Below, piece after piece: positions 39,475-50,540 of a stretch of 64,000 nucleotides of DNA; positions within the stretch are counted from its first letter, which is position 1; every line of letters begins with the position of its first letter. The notes below the pieces were generated by a model that made no database searches, was not told where the DNA came from, and saw only the letters and a list, made by a program, of their open reading frames with translations. The translations under genes were made by a program, and so were the position numbers. The stretch is from NCBI GenBank assembly GCA_033816765.1, contig CM066289.1, positions 3,162,001 to 3,226,000 on the forward strand, given 5' to 3'. This DNA is from Nothopassalora personata (taxonomy: Eukaryota; Ascomycota; Dothideomycetes; Mycosphaerellales; Mycosphaerellaceae).

Positions 39475-41419
39475 ATGGCAGCCCTTAAGAGTCTGATACT
39501 CCTCTCGCTTGCTGCATTCGGCTCTGCGAAGCCTCGCCCCAGAGTGCATGCCCGCCAAACCGATGCCGCGGATCCTTGCGACAGCAATGGCGTGGCCAGC
39601 TTGATCACGACTTGCCTAAGAGCGACAGGCACGAGCAGACCATCATACCTCACTCAGCTCTGCGGCGCCGTCCCCACTCGTTCAACGTCATTTGTCGCGA
39701 CTGTCACTAGGTAAATGGGGTGACATGATGCTGCCACTAAAGTCATCTAACGCAGACCAGACGACCCCGAACGACGACCACGATCACTGTACCCAGCTCT
39801 ACAGTCTATGATCCAAGTACAACAGAGACCATAACATCGTAAGTCATATCCTGGCTTACTTCGGCCTTACCAGCTGACATTTCGGTGCAGGTTCTCAACC
39901 ATCGATGCTACAACGTGATATGCCACCTCGCGCTCCCCAATATGCTGATCGATTACTGACGATGGCAGCACTGTGACGAGCACTGTGAACGTCACCAGCG
40001 GCACCAGCGAAGTGTTCCTCAGTACAACCACTCTGTTGATCACCAGGTTCGTGGTCGTCTTTCCATTATCTGCTCTCTAGCTAACGTGGTACAGCACTTC
40101 CTACGATTACACATGTTCCGCTACTGCCCAAGCGCCAGGTGCCACTGCTTCTGCCATAGGAATCACTAGCGATACTACAACGTCTGCGGAAGCAACGCCC
40201 AGTGACATTGTAGTCAAGCGTCAAAGGGCTGCTCCAGCCTGTGCTAGAGAGTTTCAGAGCGAATGTGGCAACGGCGTTGTCAGACGTGTTTGCGGAACTC
40301 TGGGAGTCACTGCGCCAGTCACCATCGTCACTGCGACTTCCACGGTCTTCTCTGGAAACACCATCATTTCTACATCTACGGCAAGTCGCCGCCCTCATTC
40401 TACCGGGCACCAAAGCTAACCTCTCGTAGGTCACCAGTGGTGTAAGCACAGTTGCCAACGCAACCACGATCACCGAGACTTCTACAACGACCAATCCCGC
40501 CTCTAGCACTGAGACCATCACGAACACTGTAAGTACAACTGAGCGACCCACACTGTAAAATGAAGTACTGACTTCCTCGCTCAAGGTCCCTTTCACTCCC
40601 GGTATCATCTCGACAACCACCAAGTTCACGACTACTACCATCACAACTGCCACACCCGTCCCATCCATCTTCAGAATCCTCATCAGCAACTCCACCGCCG
40701 ATACCCCAACCTACGCCGGGTCCCGCCGCATTGAGAACGGCTACGCAATCGCAGTGCCCGGCGACATAGCTGGAGGCAACGAATTCACCTTCGACTCCAA
40801 CCACCGCCTCGTGGATCGGGACACCCTTCGCGCCATCGCCGTCCGTTACATCACCAATGTCAGACCCTACCTGCTCCTGTTCGCTCCAGACGACGAACAA
40901 GTCAACAACGCTACCACCATCATCCCCGCCTTCTCGGCATGCAACGGGCAGCTCTTCGCCAATTATGGATCTGGGATCAGGTCTCAGTTCGGGGTTTGTG
41001 ACGGTGTGCTGTCCTTGGGAGCTGATGGCTCGGAGGGTCTGAATGGATGCCAGTTGGTTGTACCACAGCTCGACCCGGGTTTCGTAAACGTTACCACGAG
41101 GGCTACGCCGACTCCTTCCCCGACTAGTCCGGCTGTTGGACCGACTCCAACTGATACTGATACTTTTGCCACCCCTACTGATACTTCTGCTACTAGTAGC
41201 AGCAGCGCTAGTAGCAGCAGTTCTAGTAGCAGCAGTTCTAGGAGCAGCAGCTCTAGTAGCAGCAGCTCTAGCAGCAGCAGCAGCACCGAGACAAGTCCTA
41301 CCGCCGAGCCAACTCTACCAGCGGGAAGGGGAGATGGCACCGCGCCTACGACCGCAGACGATGGAACCTCCGACAATGATGGCGAGACGACTACGGGAGA
41401 TGTCACACCTCCTGCTTGA
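39475..41419 (+). CDS. Secreted Ser/Thr-rich cell-surface protein
   Basis: Seven exons: 39475-39710, 39761-39838, 39891-39914, 39969-40046, 40095-40380, 40430-40528 and 40586-41419; 544 residues. Introns are 48-57 nt; the fifth is GC-AG (donor ACG|GCAAGT). Exon 3 is only 24 nt. A signal peptide is evident (MAALKSLILLSLAAFGSA). The body is a run of Thr/Ser-rich segments (TTTTITVPSSTVYDPSTTET and similar), typical of O-mannosylated wall or adhesin-like proteins. A globular stretch follows (ILISNSTADTPTYAG, DIAGGNEFTFDSNHRLVD, LLLFAPDD). Near the C-terminus is a Ser run of about 35 residues with two interruptions, then an acidic Thr-rich tail. No GPI anchor signal is seen, so it is probably released or wall-trapped. 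Family unknown. Confidence 0.72.
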
Positions 41420-41793
41420 GTGTCGGGGCTAAGATCGAGGAATTGAAGTCCAACACTTCAGAGGGACGCGCTCATTGCCACACGAGGGCGGAGGATACAT
41501 TCTGATCCGACATTGAAGATTGTACTTTTTTTTCGGTAATTTCGTAGTCAAACACCAATGCAGAAAATATGGTTACACGCGCGAAAGAGCGTTGGAAACT
41601 TTTTGATTTTCTTCACGTTTACATTATAAATACATTTCGTGATATAGTACAACTGGAAGAGCACTTGTCTCTCACAATGCGTCGATGGTACCGTTCATAA
41701 ACCCATCGCAGTGTAATCAGGCGGTGCTGTTCCACTCTTGCCATACTAATGTACCTCTGGTCTGTTTCCCGAGTCCACATGACTTGGTCTTCT
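41420..41793. other. Intergenic between convergent genes, no gene seen
   Basis: Contains the 3' ends of the secreted-protein gene and the aquaglyceroporin gene, with a T-rich tract near 41,525. Confidence 0.45.
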
Positions 41794-43079
41794 TTAGACC
41801 ATACCCTCCTCCTTTTGCGTCTTCAAACGCTGCTTCATCGCGCCGTAAGGGTTGATGATCTGGCCCAGTCCCCAGTATGGCTGGTTGACGGGACTCTGGC
41901 CAGTAAAGATGAAGAGATCATACATAATGCCGCCAAAGAGACAGCCGACCATGGGTGCCACCATGGGGATCCAGAAGTAGTAGCCGCCGGCAGACCAGAC
42001 GTCTGAGCCGTAGCCGACGCAATAGGTCCAGAGTCTTGGGCCAAGGTCACGGGCGAGATTGATGGCGAAGCCGGTTTGCCAGCCGAAGCAGGTGGCGATG
42101 CCGAACTGAAAGGGATGTTAGTGCGGGAGTGGAGGGAGGATGTTACGATGGCTTACCATCACGAAGAACAAGCAAAGTGGGAACCAGGCACCGCTAGCGA
42201 TGAAAGCGCCCTTGTTGGAGTCGTCCTGCAGTGCGAATATCATGAACATGAGGACAGCGCTAGCCAAGAACTGTTCGAAAAACTGAGTCGTCTTGGTGGT
42301 AAAATCCGCGGGATATGTAGCAAAGATACCAGCCGTCGAGGTGTTTCCACCAACCGATCGGATACCGTAACCTTCTACGTTGTTGATGGCGTCAATGTAA
42401 TTGGCGTAAACAACACCGGCTGCCAAGAATGCTCCGAGAATTTGCGCAATCCAGTACATGGGCAGGCGTCGCCACGGGAGCTTGCGGAGTAGACAGCTTG
42501 TGAGGGTAACGGCGGGGTTCAGGAAGGCACCACTGTTACCAGCGACATAAATACCCAGCATAAGACCGATACCGAAAGCCCAGTTGATATCTTGCCATGT
42601 GCCGTAATTGTAGCCGTCTGGGTATTTTGGGTTGAACTCGCCACCACTGGTCTTGCTCAGGGACACTTGAGCGATACCTCCGAGACCTTGGACGCATTAG
42701 TCTAAACTCCTCGCCAGCAACTGACCAGGCGGCACATACCGAATAGAACCAAAATGAAGGTTCCCCACATCTCAGCAAAGGGCTCCTTCAGAGCAATCTT
42801 GACCTTTCCCCACATGAAATCATTGTGGGGAGCGAGGTCGTGCTCCTCGTCCAAAGCAGCTTCTGGGTTGAGGCCGAGCCATTTCCTCTTGTTCATGAGC
42901 TTGACGGTTGTCTTTCGCTCATCCAATGTCGAATTATCATTGTTCGAGGACGTCGGCGATCGCTGCGCTTCCAAATCTCTCAATGAAGTTGGCGGCAGAG
43001 CCGAGTCCGGAGACTTGATGAAATCGGTCTCGGAGTCACTCTGTCCCTGCTTGAGGGTTCGTCCATCAAGGGATGCCAT
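41794..43079 (-). CDS. Aquaglyceroporin (MIP family)
   Basis: Exons 43079-42740, 42686-42157 and 42105-41794, with introns of 53 nt (GTATGT ... ACTAAT ... AAG) and 51 nt (GTAAGC ... CTAAC ... CAG); 393 residues. Six-helix channel for glycerol and water in a cell membrane. First box GAFLNPAVTLTS (NPA at about 170); second box AINLARDLGPR (NLA at about 306), where the Leu instead of Pro and the following Arg-Asp are as in Fps1-type fungal glycerol channels. The first 90 residues form a hydrophilic N-terminal extension (KRKWLGLNPEAAL, DLAPHNDFMWGKVK). The C-terminal tail is short, so regulation may rest on the N-terminus (inference). Confidence 0.9.
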
Positions 43080-44593
43080 CTTATCGACGTTGTTGGTCGA
43101 GTGTGACTGTTGCGAAGTACTCCTGACAGACGAAGGTCCGTTGAAGCAAGAGGTAGGGCTCGACCTTAACTTCCAATTGAAGGACGCTATGGGAAGGGAT
43201 GCTTGAACAGGAACGAGAAGATGTCGTTGACCAGAGACCCTATATACAGACAGGAGAGGACTGACACTGACTTACAACCCAGCCTCAACTGTAGCTAGTG
43301 GACAGGTCCCACCTGGACGGTGTCGTGAGAGCTCACCCTGTCTCCACCAAGATCAGGCGTCGAGTCAGCATAGAGAAAGGTCATCAACCACAACCGCGCG
43401 GTATCGTTCGATCGTGGGGTACATTGCTCGATGCCGATGATCTTTGGCTGAGGTGCCGCTCCCGAGGATGCAGGAACCGATGAACATGGGCGTACGCCGC
43501 TGACTGATGAGGGCCGCAGAGAAAGCGTGCTGCAACCACATTCAGGTACCAGTTGGTCAAAGCACAGCAGAGTGCCATTGAAGACAGCATGAACCAACCA
43601 GATGGAATCGATCCGAACAGCCTCTGCAGCCTCCCGTCCGGGGACCTTGTGGAGCAACTGTATCTGGGGACCTCCGAGTCAGCGCGTGCATCACTGTGAC
43701 GTTCTGGACTGTCCATGAGGCAATCTGTGCAATTGCCGCAGGACTCTGGAAAGAACGACCTCTAAGCGTCGATTCGTACTAGTTCGCATGTTTGCTCTGC
43801 CAGTTGGAGTCAGTAGAGTCAGTTTCAGGTCGCTCAATCGAGCAGTGACGTGGAATTCAACACCAGCCAGGTAAACCCTGCATCGAAATATCCCACCTTA
43901 TGGGAACGTCGCCGGTGCTTCATACCACGTGCATGTCTATAGACTTCGACAACAACATCTCTGGACTCTGGCGAGCGCCGCTGTCCATTCTCGTCGCTGA
44001 ATGCCCTCTGCTACACGGCATCGCGACGGCTGGAAGAGTCAGCCACAGCGTGAAGCTTCCCTCGGGATCGGCGTGGTATTGACTCGCTGGCTGCTCAAGC
44101 TGATTCGAGTCTGGTTGTGAACGTCATCGCTGCTGTTAGTGAGCATGCATGACCTTCTGCTAACCACAGTCAAGCGTGAGCTGCATGTGATAAAGTGACG
44201 GAGGCGCGTTGGTCGAAGTGGAATGAGACAAAATGATGTCTGTGGATGCAAAAGCCTGGGTCGTGCTTTCCCTTGACAGATCGAGCAAGGAGCAGCGTGC
44301 CGAGACATCGGACGATGAAGTCATGCCGAACGGACCTTGTTCCGTCGGCGGCAAGCGCGAACCACGCGCGACCGTGCGGGAAGTCCAGTCGCGTCACAGG
44401 CGTGTCTCTCACAACATGCAATGCTGCAGGACCCATTGTCGACCATCAGCCAGGACGCGTCCAGACAGCTTTTGCCCAGCTTGCCGGCACGCGATTCCCT
44501 CTCCCAGACAGCTTTACACGCCCATGAACATCCTACGAAGACGACAGCCACGCTTCCCGTGCTCGCAGTAGGGCGCCGTGGGCCTTGTACAAC
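43080..44593. other. Long intergenic region upstream of aquaglyceroporin and CDC45
   Basis: 1.5 kb between two divergent start codons. Frames of up to about 120 codons occur on both strands but overlap and show no family features. It should contain both promoters; no particular site stands out. Confidence 0.45.
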
Positions 44594-47197
44594 ATGTACA
44601 TCCCGCGACAGCAGGCCTCGGACCTTTATACACACCTTATACGGTCAACACATCCTTCCTCGTCGCCCGTTCTGCTCTTGACTGCAGTCACGGTCGACAG
44701 TCTGTGTGCGACGCGCATACTTAGCAGCTTGCTTAAACGCGACTTCATACCGCACACCATCATCCCCGTCTCCGGCTATGCAGACCTGCAACGCGCGGGA
44801 TCTGACTTGGTCTTGCCATTGACGCGCCAGCGTGGTGGAGACGGGGGGACGGTCGTGTGTCTCGGACTGGGTGGCACTGTGGCTTTGGACGAAATCCTAG
44901 GCCTGGACGGTCGAATACAAGATGGCGACATGGCGGAAGAGGGCATGGATGAACATGGCGTGGAAGTTTGGGTCGTCGATTCGCATCGTCCTTGGAATCT
45001 GGAGAATGTTTTTGGCATGTCAGCAGCACATCGAGCGGCAGAAGTTGGCACACGACCTGGTGTGCATGAAGGCAAAGTTCTTCCCGGCTACAAACCTGGC
45101 AAAGGCGGCATCATCGTTTGGGACGATGCCGACCTGGAAGCGGAGCTCAACGGCGAGAAAGAGGCATACTTCGCGTTGCAGGACATGCCAGAGATCACCG
45201 AGGATGACCTAGCGCTAGACGATGGCGAAGATGATACAGGTGCCGAAGCAGATCTCGAAGACGAAGCAGAAGGATCGAGCAGCGGGCAGAAGCGGAAACG
45301 CAGTGCCTCGCCTGGGGATTCAGATGCAGAATCTGGCTCTGAAGATGGATCAGATCGACCGAGGCGACGGCGGAGGAGCAACTCTGGAGAGGACATTGCT
45401 ATACCATCCTCGCCTGGTGGCAACCCACTGTCAGCTCAGCGAGACGTCACCTCGACGCCTCCGCCAATGCCTTCATTGCCACCAAAGCCAAAGGAGCCTT
45501 CTGCACAGCAGATGCGCAAGCAGTTGCTAAAGGTGAGGAGGAAGCACGAAGCTACGCTGGACAAGTATTACGACCTTGGGACGAGTTGCGCCGAGCCGGT
45601 CAGCAGCATGATTTACGGTCTGGCTTCTGAGCTGGGCCGAGACGACAACGATGTCCTATGGTTGGCAATTGTGGGAGTCACTTCTGTGACCATGTCGCCC
45701 GCTCACGATCGAAGCAAATTGGCACCTCTCCGAACACTTTTGCAGGACGATGTGGTGCGTCACAATCCCATACCAAGAGAAGAACTACAGCGATCACAAA
45801 CCGTCGAAGGCATCATACCAACGACAGCAAGAGGTCCGACGGACAAGAGTATCAAGTTGTCGCCCGAGCCTCGCTTTTTGCTCATTCGTCACTGGAGTCT
45901 GTACGACTCGATGCTACATTCGCCATACTTGGCCACGCGCCTCCATGTATGGTCAGACAATGGCCGGAAGAGGTTGCACAAATTGCTGGCCAAGATGGGC
46001 ATCAGCTTGCAAGAAGCTGCGAAGGGCTACCTCCACATGGACTCGGAGCTGAAGCGATCGTTACGGAAGCGTATCCTGAAGTTCGCTGAGCAGTACAACT
46101 TGGACGGACTGGTTCCTGGTGACAACGGCGCGAAGGGCAAGGACGGCTGGGGATTCGTACGGTCTTGGGGATGGGAGGGCACATGGAGCGCCGAAGACAT
46201 CGCTATAGTCGTCGGCGCCATCCTGGAGGTCGGTACGGACTCAAGTCTGTTCCCTGACCTCAAATATCGCTCCGGCCCCGAGCCAAGCTACAACACTCGA
46301 GTACGAAACCTGCCAACGCCACCTCACTCTTCCGATGATGGCATGGGGGATGACAACGCCGCCGAGGTCCCAGACTATGTCACCCAGCGCTTCTTTCGAG
46401 CTTACGACTCGCTGGCTCCCACGAAAGGTTTACAAACACTGTCGAAGAGTCTTCCTTCGGCGCAAAACCTCTACAAGGCGATCCTGAGGGTCGGTTCCGC
46501 CCTGATCAGCAAGAAGCAGATACGCCACCTTCGAGCTTTCCGGATGTGTGTAGTCAAGGAAGGCCCTGATGTTCCGCTCTTCACACATCCTGGCGCTTTG
46601 GTCCGTCTGGCTGCCTGGGTTGGTGAAGCTGTCTCCGTGCTCGAAGCGGAGAAAGGCCGCAAGCCGGATAAGCGCAGCAACGAAGCCCTCGTGCTCGGCT
46701 GCCTTGACGAAGGCCGAAACGTCTACGTCGTCGTTGGTCTGGGAGGAGGCAACGGCTGGAGTGCTAGTGGCAAAGTGAGGTCGAAAGCTGAGATCAAGGA
46801 GCGCGAAGAGCGTAAGAAGCGGAAGGCCGCCGAGAAAGCAGCGCAGAAGGCCACGCGAGCTCGAAAACGAGAGGAGCGGAAGCGACTGCGGGAAGAGCGC
46901 AATGCCGCCAACGGCCTTTTAGATTCGGATGTTGAAGATTCAGAATCAGAGGCGGAGACAGAAAGCGCCTCGTCAGACTCTGGTGATTCCGAGGACGACT
47001 CGGACTCTGACGATGAGACAAAGAGGACCAAGAAGTCTCGAGGTCTCAACCGCTTCGGCCAAGCTTTCCAGCATGTCGTTGAAGAGACGGGCTCGAGGGT
47101 ACGCATTGACTCGTTCGAGCACAGTGTGGTTGAGGTGAAGAAGGAAGATCTGCCCAGGTTTCTGGAAGCACTTAGCTTGAAGACGGTGGTGGGCTAG
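44594..47197 (+). CDS. CDC45: DNA replication initiation factor Cdc45
   Basis: 867 residues from the ATG at 44594; intronless. Cdc45 is part of the CMG replicative helicase, with Mcm2-7 and GINS, in the nucleus. Landmarks: YIPRQQASDLYTHLI, LLTAVTVDSLCATRILSSLL, VWVVDSHRPWNLENVFG (DHH-like fold), an acidic and basic insert with nuclear-signal-like KRKR and RRRRR (about residues 205-270), LRKQLL-type and YYDLGTSCAEPVSSMIYGLA blocks, LLIRHWSLYDSMLHSPYLAT, KLLAKMGISLQEA, and the conserved C-terminal NRFGQAFQHVVEETGSRVRI. An inserted Lys/Glu/Ala helix plus acidic Ser region (about 725-800) precedes the end. Length is somewhat above the yeast protein because of these inserts. Confidence 0.94.
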   Translation: MYIPRQQASDLYTHLIRSTHPSSSPVLLLTAVTVDSLCATRILSSLLKRDFIPHTIIPVSGYADLQRAGSDLVLPLTRQRGGDGGTVVCLGLGGTVALDEILGLDGRIQDGDMAEEGMDEHGVEVWVVDSHRPWNLENVFGMSAAHRAAEVGTRPGVHEGKVLPGYKPGKGGIIVWDDADLEAELNGEKEAYFALQDMPEITEDDLALDDGEDDTGAEADLEDEAEGSSSGQKRKRSASPGDSDAESGSEDGSDRPRRRRRSNSGEDIAIPSSPGGNPLSAQRDVTSTPPPMPSLPPKPKEPSAQQMRKQLLKVRRKHEATLDKYYDLGTSCAEPVSSMIYGLASELGRDDNDVLWLAIVGVTSVTMSPAHDRSKLAPLRTLLQDDVVRHNPIPREELQRSQTVEGIIPTTARGPTDKSIKLSPEPRFLLIRHWSLYDSMLHSPYLATRLHVWSDNGRKRLHKLLAKMGISLQEAAKGYLHMDSELKRSLRKRILKFAEQYNLDGLVPGDNGAKGKDGWGFVRSWGWEGTWSAEDIAIVVGAILEVGTDSSLFPDLKYRSGPEPSYNTRVRNLPTPPHSSDDGMGDDNAAEVPDYVTQRFFRAYDSLAPTKGLQTLSKSLPSAQNLYKAILRVGSALISKKQIRHLRAFRMCVVKEGPDVPLFTHPGALVRLAAWVGEAVSVLEAEKGRKPDKRSNEALVLGCLDEGRNVYVVVGLGGGNGWSASGKVRSKAEIKEREERKKRKAAEKAAQKATRARKREERKRLREERNAANGLLDSDVEDSESEAETESASSDSGDSEDDSDSDDETKRTKKSRGLNRFGQAFQHVVEETGSRVRIDSFEHSVVEVKKEDLPRFLEALSLKTVVG

Positions 47198-47518
47198 CGT
47201 GGAGCAGCTGGTGATGGTGTGAAATGCATGACGGCGTCACGGGTCTCTTTTTTGCTTGCATGTTCTGGTGAATGGTTGGAAAGGAAAGAGTGTGCGCATG
47301 GCAAGACATTGCATCGCTGGGAACGTGGATGGGCGTTTTGCTTGGTACTACATTCCCTGAGCAGTTTCACATACACAGTACACAAACCTATACGAAAGGT
47401 AGATGAAGTCCACTAGAGTGGCTGCAGGTATGCATTTTCCCTCGGTGGGGTCCAGTCAGCCATTGACTCGCTTGTTTCGCTGCCAAACAAACCATTTCTC
47501 CACACACACACACACACA
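47198..47518. promoter_or_regulatory. HIS4 upstream region with Gcn4/CpcA-type site
   Basis: TGACTC at 47464-47469, about 50 bp before the HIS4 ATG, matches the core of the general-control element TGA(C/G)TCA bound by Gcn4/CpcA-type bZIP factors. A (CA)n run ends right at the ATG (about 47,503-47,519). One site alone is weak evidence. Confidence 0.4.
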
Positions 47519-50185
47519 ATGGCTGCTCCAAGCATAGCAGAGCGGTCGCCGCCGTACCTGGCTGCAATTGACTTGTCAGACTGCTCTTCCTTGGCGCAAG
47601 TCGAGCGCGTGAAGGAACTGGCTTATGCCGGTGCACTGGTCGCCCAAGTCACGACCGAGAAGATTGACAATGCTCTCCAGCTGCTGAAGGAAACTGTGGG
47701 CCGCTACTCCATATACCTGGACGTCTCGACGCTCGGATCGCAGCAGGATATTGTCGATCTCCTCGACGCCGGCGCGGCGAAAGTGTTCGTTGGCAGCCAG
47801 CAAGCTGCGTCGCTGAAGGACGTGCCCACCACAGTCGAGGACTACCGAATCGTCTACCACCCAACAGCTTCCGTAGGTGATGAGACTGCGGCTCTTGATG
47901 GCGCTGCGTTTGGACTCTTCCTGCAGAATGTCGGCAGTGTCAATGCTGTCGGCACGATCCTGCAGCAGCTGGGCAAGAACCGGCCGCCGGTCTATGTTTC
48001 GAAGCTGCAGATCACGGAGCAGGAAGCAGTAGAGCTGTGCAAGCAAGATGCCGTACCGATCATCCCCTCGCAGCTCCTCACTGTTGCTGCTGAGCCTGCG
48101 GATGGCCACATCCGAATCGCACCTCTGCTACTCGCGCAGACGCAGAGCGATCGACCCGATGGACTTTTCACGACACTGGTGACAGATGAGCGAGGAGTCG
48201 CACTGGGCTTGGTGTATAGCAACGAAGAGAGTGTAGCAGAGAGCTTAAGATGTGGACGCGGAGTATATCACAGCAGAAAGCGAGGACTCTGGAGGAAAGG
48301 CGACACAAGCGGCGACTGGCAAGAGTTGGTGCGGATAGAGGCAGACTGTGATCGGGACACCCTATGCTTTGTCGTCAGGCAGCAGGGCCACGGGTTCTGC
48401 CACTTGCAGACTGCTACTTGCTTTGGTCAGTATAGAGGACTGTCGAAGTTGCAGAAGACGCTGCAGAGTCGGAAGAGATCGGCGCCGGAGGGGTCATATA
48501 CGGCTCGTCTGTTTAAAGATTCGAACATGTTGAATGCGAAGATAATGGAAGAGGCAGCTGAGCTTTGTGAGGCCGAGTCGAAGGAGGACGTTGCGGCCGA
48601 GGCGGCGGACGTGCTGTACTTTGCTTTGACCAAAGCTACCGCGGCCGGTGTTACCTTGGAGGACATTGAGCGGAACCTGGATGCGAAGAGTGTTAAGGTA
48701 AAGCGAAGAAAGGGCGATGCGAAGGGACCTTATGCGCAGAAGTTTGGCGTGAATGGGAATGCCACCAACGGCACTCCGAGCAAGCAGGAAGTTCAGGAAG
48801 CAGAATCGAAACCGAAGAGCAAAGATGACCCAGCTGGCCTGAGCGCGAGTGGCCGCATTGAGATGCGCAGATACATCACATCACAGGAATCTCTAGAGAC
48901 GATCCAAGAAGTGCTCAAGAGGCCCTCGCAACGGTCAACGGATAAGATCATGAACATTGTCAACCCGATCATCAAGGACATTCGCGAGCGAGGAGACAAA
49001 GCACTATTGGAGTATACACACAAATTCGAAAAGGCCACATCACTCACATCACCGATATTGGAGGCCCCCTTCCCAGAACACTTGATGCAGCTATCGCCAG
49101 AGGTTATCGAAGCTATCGACATCTCATACGAGAACATTTGCAAGTTCCACGCAGCACAGAAAGAAGAGAAGCCACTTGAAGTCGAGACGATGCCGGGAGT
49201 TGTATGCTCCCGCTTCGCTCGACCCATAGAAAGTGTTGGCTGCTACGTGCCAGGTGGTACAGCAGTCCTTCCTTCTACCGCACTCATGCTCGGAGTTCCA
49301 GCGCAAGTCGCAGGCTGCAAGAATATCGTCCTCGCTTCACCTCCTCGCGCCGATGGCTCTCTCACCCCGGAAATCGTCTACGTTGCACACAAAGTCGGCG
49401 CGAAGCAGATCGTCCTCGCAGGCGGTGGTCAAGCCATCGCCGCCATGGCATACGGCACCGAAAGTGTCAATAAAGTCGACAAGATTCTCGGACCCGGCAA
49501 CCAATTCGTCACAGCCGCGAAGATGATCGTGAGCAACGACACGACAGCAAACGTCAGCATTGATATGCCCGCAGGACCCTCGGAAGTCCTCGTCATTGCA
49601 GACAAGACTGCAAACCCAGCTTTCGTCGCCTCGGATCTTCTAAGCCAAGCAGAACATGGCGTCGACTCGCAAGTTGTCTGCATCGCCGTTGGCCTAAATG
49701 AGACTCAACTCCAAGCCCTCGACGACGAACTCCACGCTCAAGCCACAGCGCTCCCACGAGTCGACATGGTCCGCGGCGCCATCTCCCACTCCGTCACTCT
49801 CGCCTGTGAGACCATGGAAGAGGCCATGTCCCTCTCCAACGCCTACGCGCCCGAACATCTCATCCTCCAGGTCGAGGACCCTCTGGCGGTGCGTGAGATG
49901 GTCACAAACGCCGGGTCGGTGTTCTGTGGACAATGGACGCCGGAGAGTGTGGGAGACTATAGTGCGGGTGTGAACCATAGTCTGCCGACTTATGGGTATG
50001 CGAAGCAGTACAGTGGGGTCAATCTGGCGAGTTATGTTAAGCATATTACGAGTAGTAATCTCACGGCGCAGGGGTTGAGGAATGTTGGGAAGGCGGTTAT
50101 GACGCTGGCGGGCGTTGAGGAGTTGGAGGCGCATAGGAGGGCGGTGGAGATAAGGTTGAAGTGGATGAGTGAGAACGGGGTGTGA
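47519..50185 (+). CDS. HIS4: Trifunctional histidine biosynthesis protein (HisI-HisE-HisD)
   Basis: 888 residues, no intron. It catalyses steps 2, 3 and 10 of histidine synthesis. An N-terminal region of about 230 residues (LAAIDLSDCSSLAQVERVKE) precedes the PRA cyclohydrolase (RCGRGVYHSRKRGLWRKGD, CDRDTLCFVVRQQGHGFCH). Then comes PRA-PP pyrophosphohydrolase (SYTARLF, NAKIMEEAAELCEAE, DVLYFALTKA) at about 315-390. From about 450 to the end is histidinol dehydrogenase (VGCYVPGGTAVLPSTALML, GGGQAIAAMAYGTESV, DKILGPGNQFVTAAK, DMPAGPSEVLV, SQAEHGVDSQVV, YAPEHLIL, GDYSAGVNHSLPTYGYAKQY). All the usual zinc and substrate blocks are present. Full length and uninterrupted. Confidence 0.97.
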   Translation: MAAPSIAERSPPYLAAIDLSDCSSLAQVERVKELAYAGALVAQVTTEKIDNALQLLKETVGRYSIYLDVSTLGSQQDIVDLLDAGAAKVFVGSQQAASLKDVPTTVEDYRIVYHPTASVGDETAALDGAAFGLFLQNVGSVNAVGTILQQLGKNRPPVYVSKLQITEQEAVELCKQDAVPIIPSQLLTVAAEPADGHIRIAPLLLAQTQSDRPDGLFTTLVTDERGVALGLVYSNEESVAESLRCGRGVYHSRKRGLWRKGDTSGDWQELVRIEADCDRDTLCFVVRQQGHGFCHLQTATCFGQYRGLSKLQKTLQSRKRSAPEGSYTARLFKDSNMLNAKIMEEAAELCEAESKEDVAAEAADVLYFALTKATAAGVTLEDIERNLDAKSVKVKRRKGDAKGPYAQKFGVNGNATNGTPSKQEVQEAESKPKSKDDPAGLSASGRIEMRRYITSQESLETIQEVLKRPSQRSTDKIMNIVNPIIKDIRERGDKALLEYTHKFEKATSLTSPILEAPFPEHLMQLSPEVIEAIDISYENICKFHAAQKEEKPLEVETMPGVVCSRFARPIESVGCYVPGGTAVLPSTALMLGVPAQVAGCKNIVLASPPRADGSLTPEIVYVAHKVGAKQIVLAGGGQAIAAMAYGTESVNKVDKILGPGNQFVTAAKMIVSNDTTANVSIDMPAGPSEVLVIADKTANPAFVASDLLSQAEHGVDSQVVCIAVGLNETQLQALDDELHAQATALPRVDMVRGAISHSVTLACETMEEAMSLSNAYAPEHLILQVEDPLAVREMVTNAGSVFCGQWTPESVGDYSAGVNHSLPTYGYAKQYSGVNLASYVKHITSSNLTAQGLRNVGKAVMTLAGVEELEAHRRAVEIRLKWMSENGV

Positions 50186-50540
50186 AGATTGTGTGTGAGG
50201 TGAAAAGATGAGGAGGCGATGCAATGATAGAGACATTATACTTATGCACAGGAATTAAGATTTGTATCTCTTCTTTGGCCTGATCCGACGAAGGCTCTTG
50301 TATTTCGCTGCATTCACGCAAACCACGCGGTTGAAGTGTTTGTTTCTGTGGGTTGCGGTGGATAGCGGATCCTACAACACAGTCGGTTTTTACCGATTCT
50401 GCACAAAGCTGAAGAGCAACCCCTGGCTCTTTCGGAATGTCCAAATGGTCTCACTGCTCAAGCTCTTTTCCGACACAACATGCGAATTTTCGACCGCTGG
50501 TTACTAACTGTCAGTTCGGCCCACGGCGCCCTCCATATAG
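50186..50540. other. Intergenic 3' of HIS4, no gene seen
   Basis: Short overlapping frames only. Confidence 0.45.
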
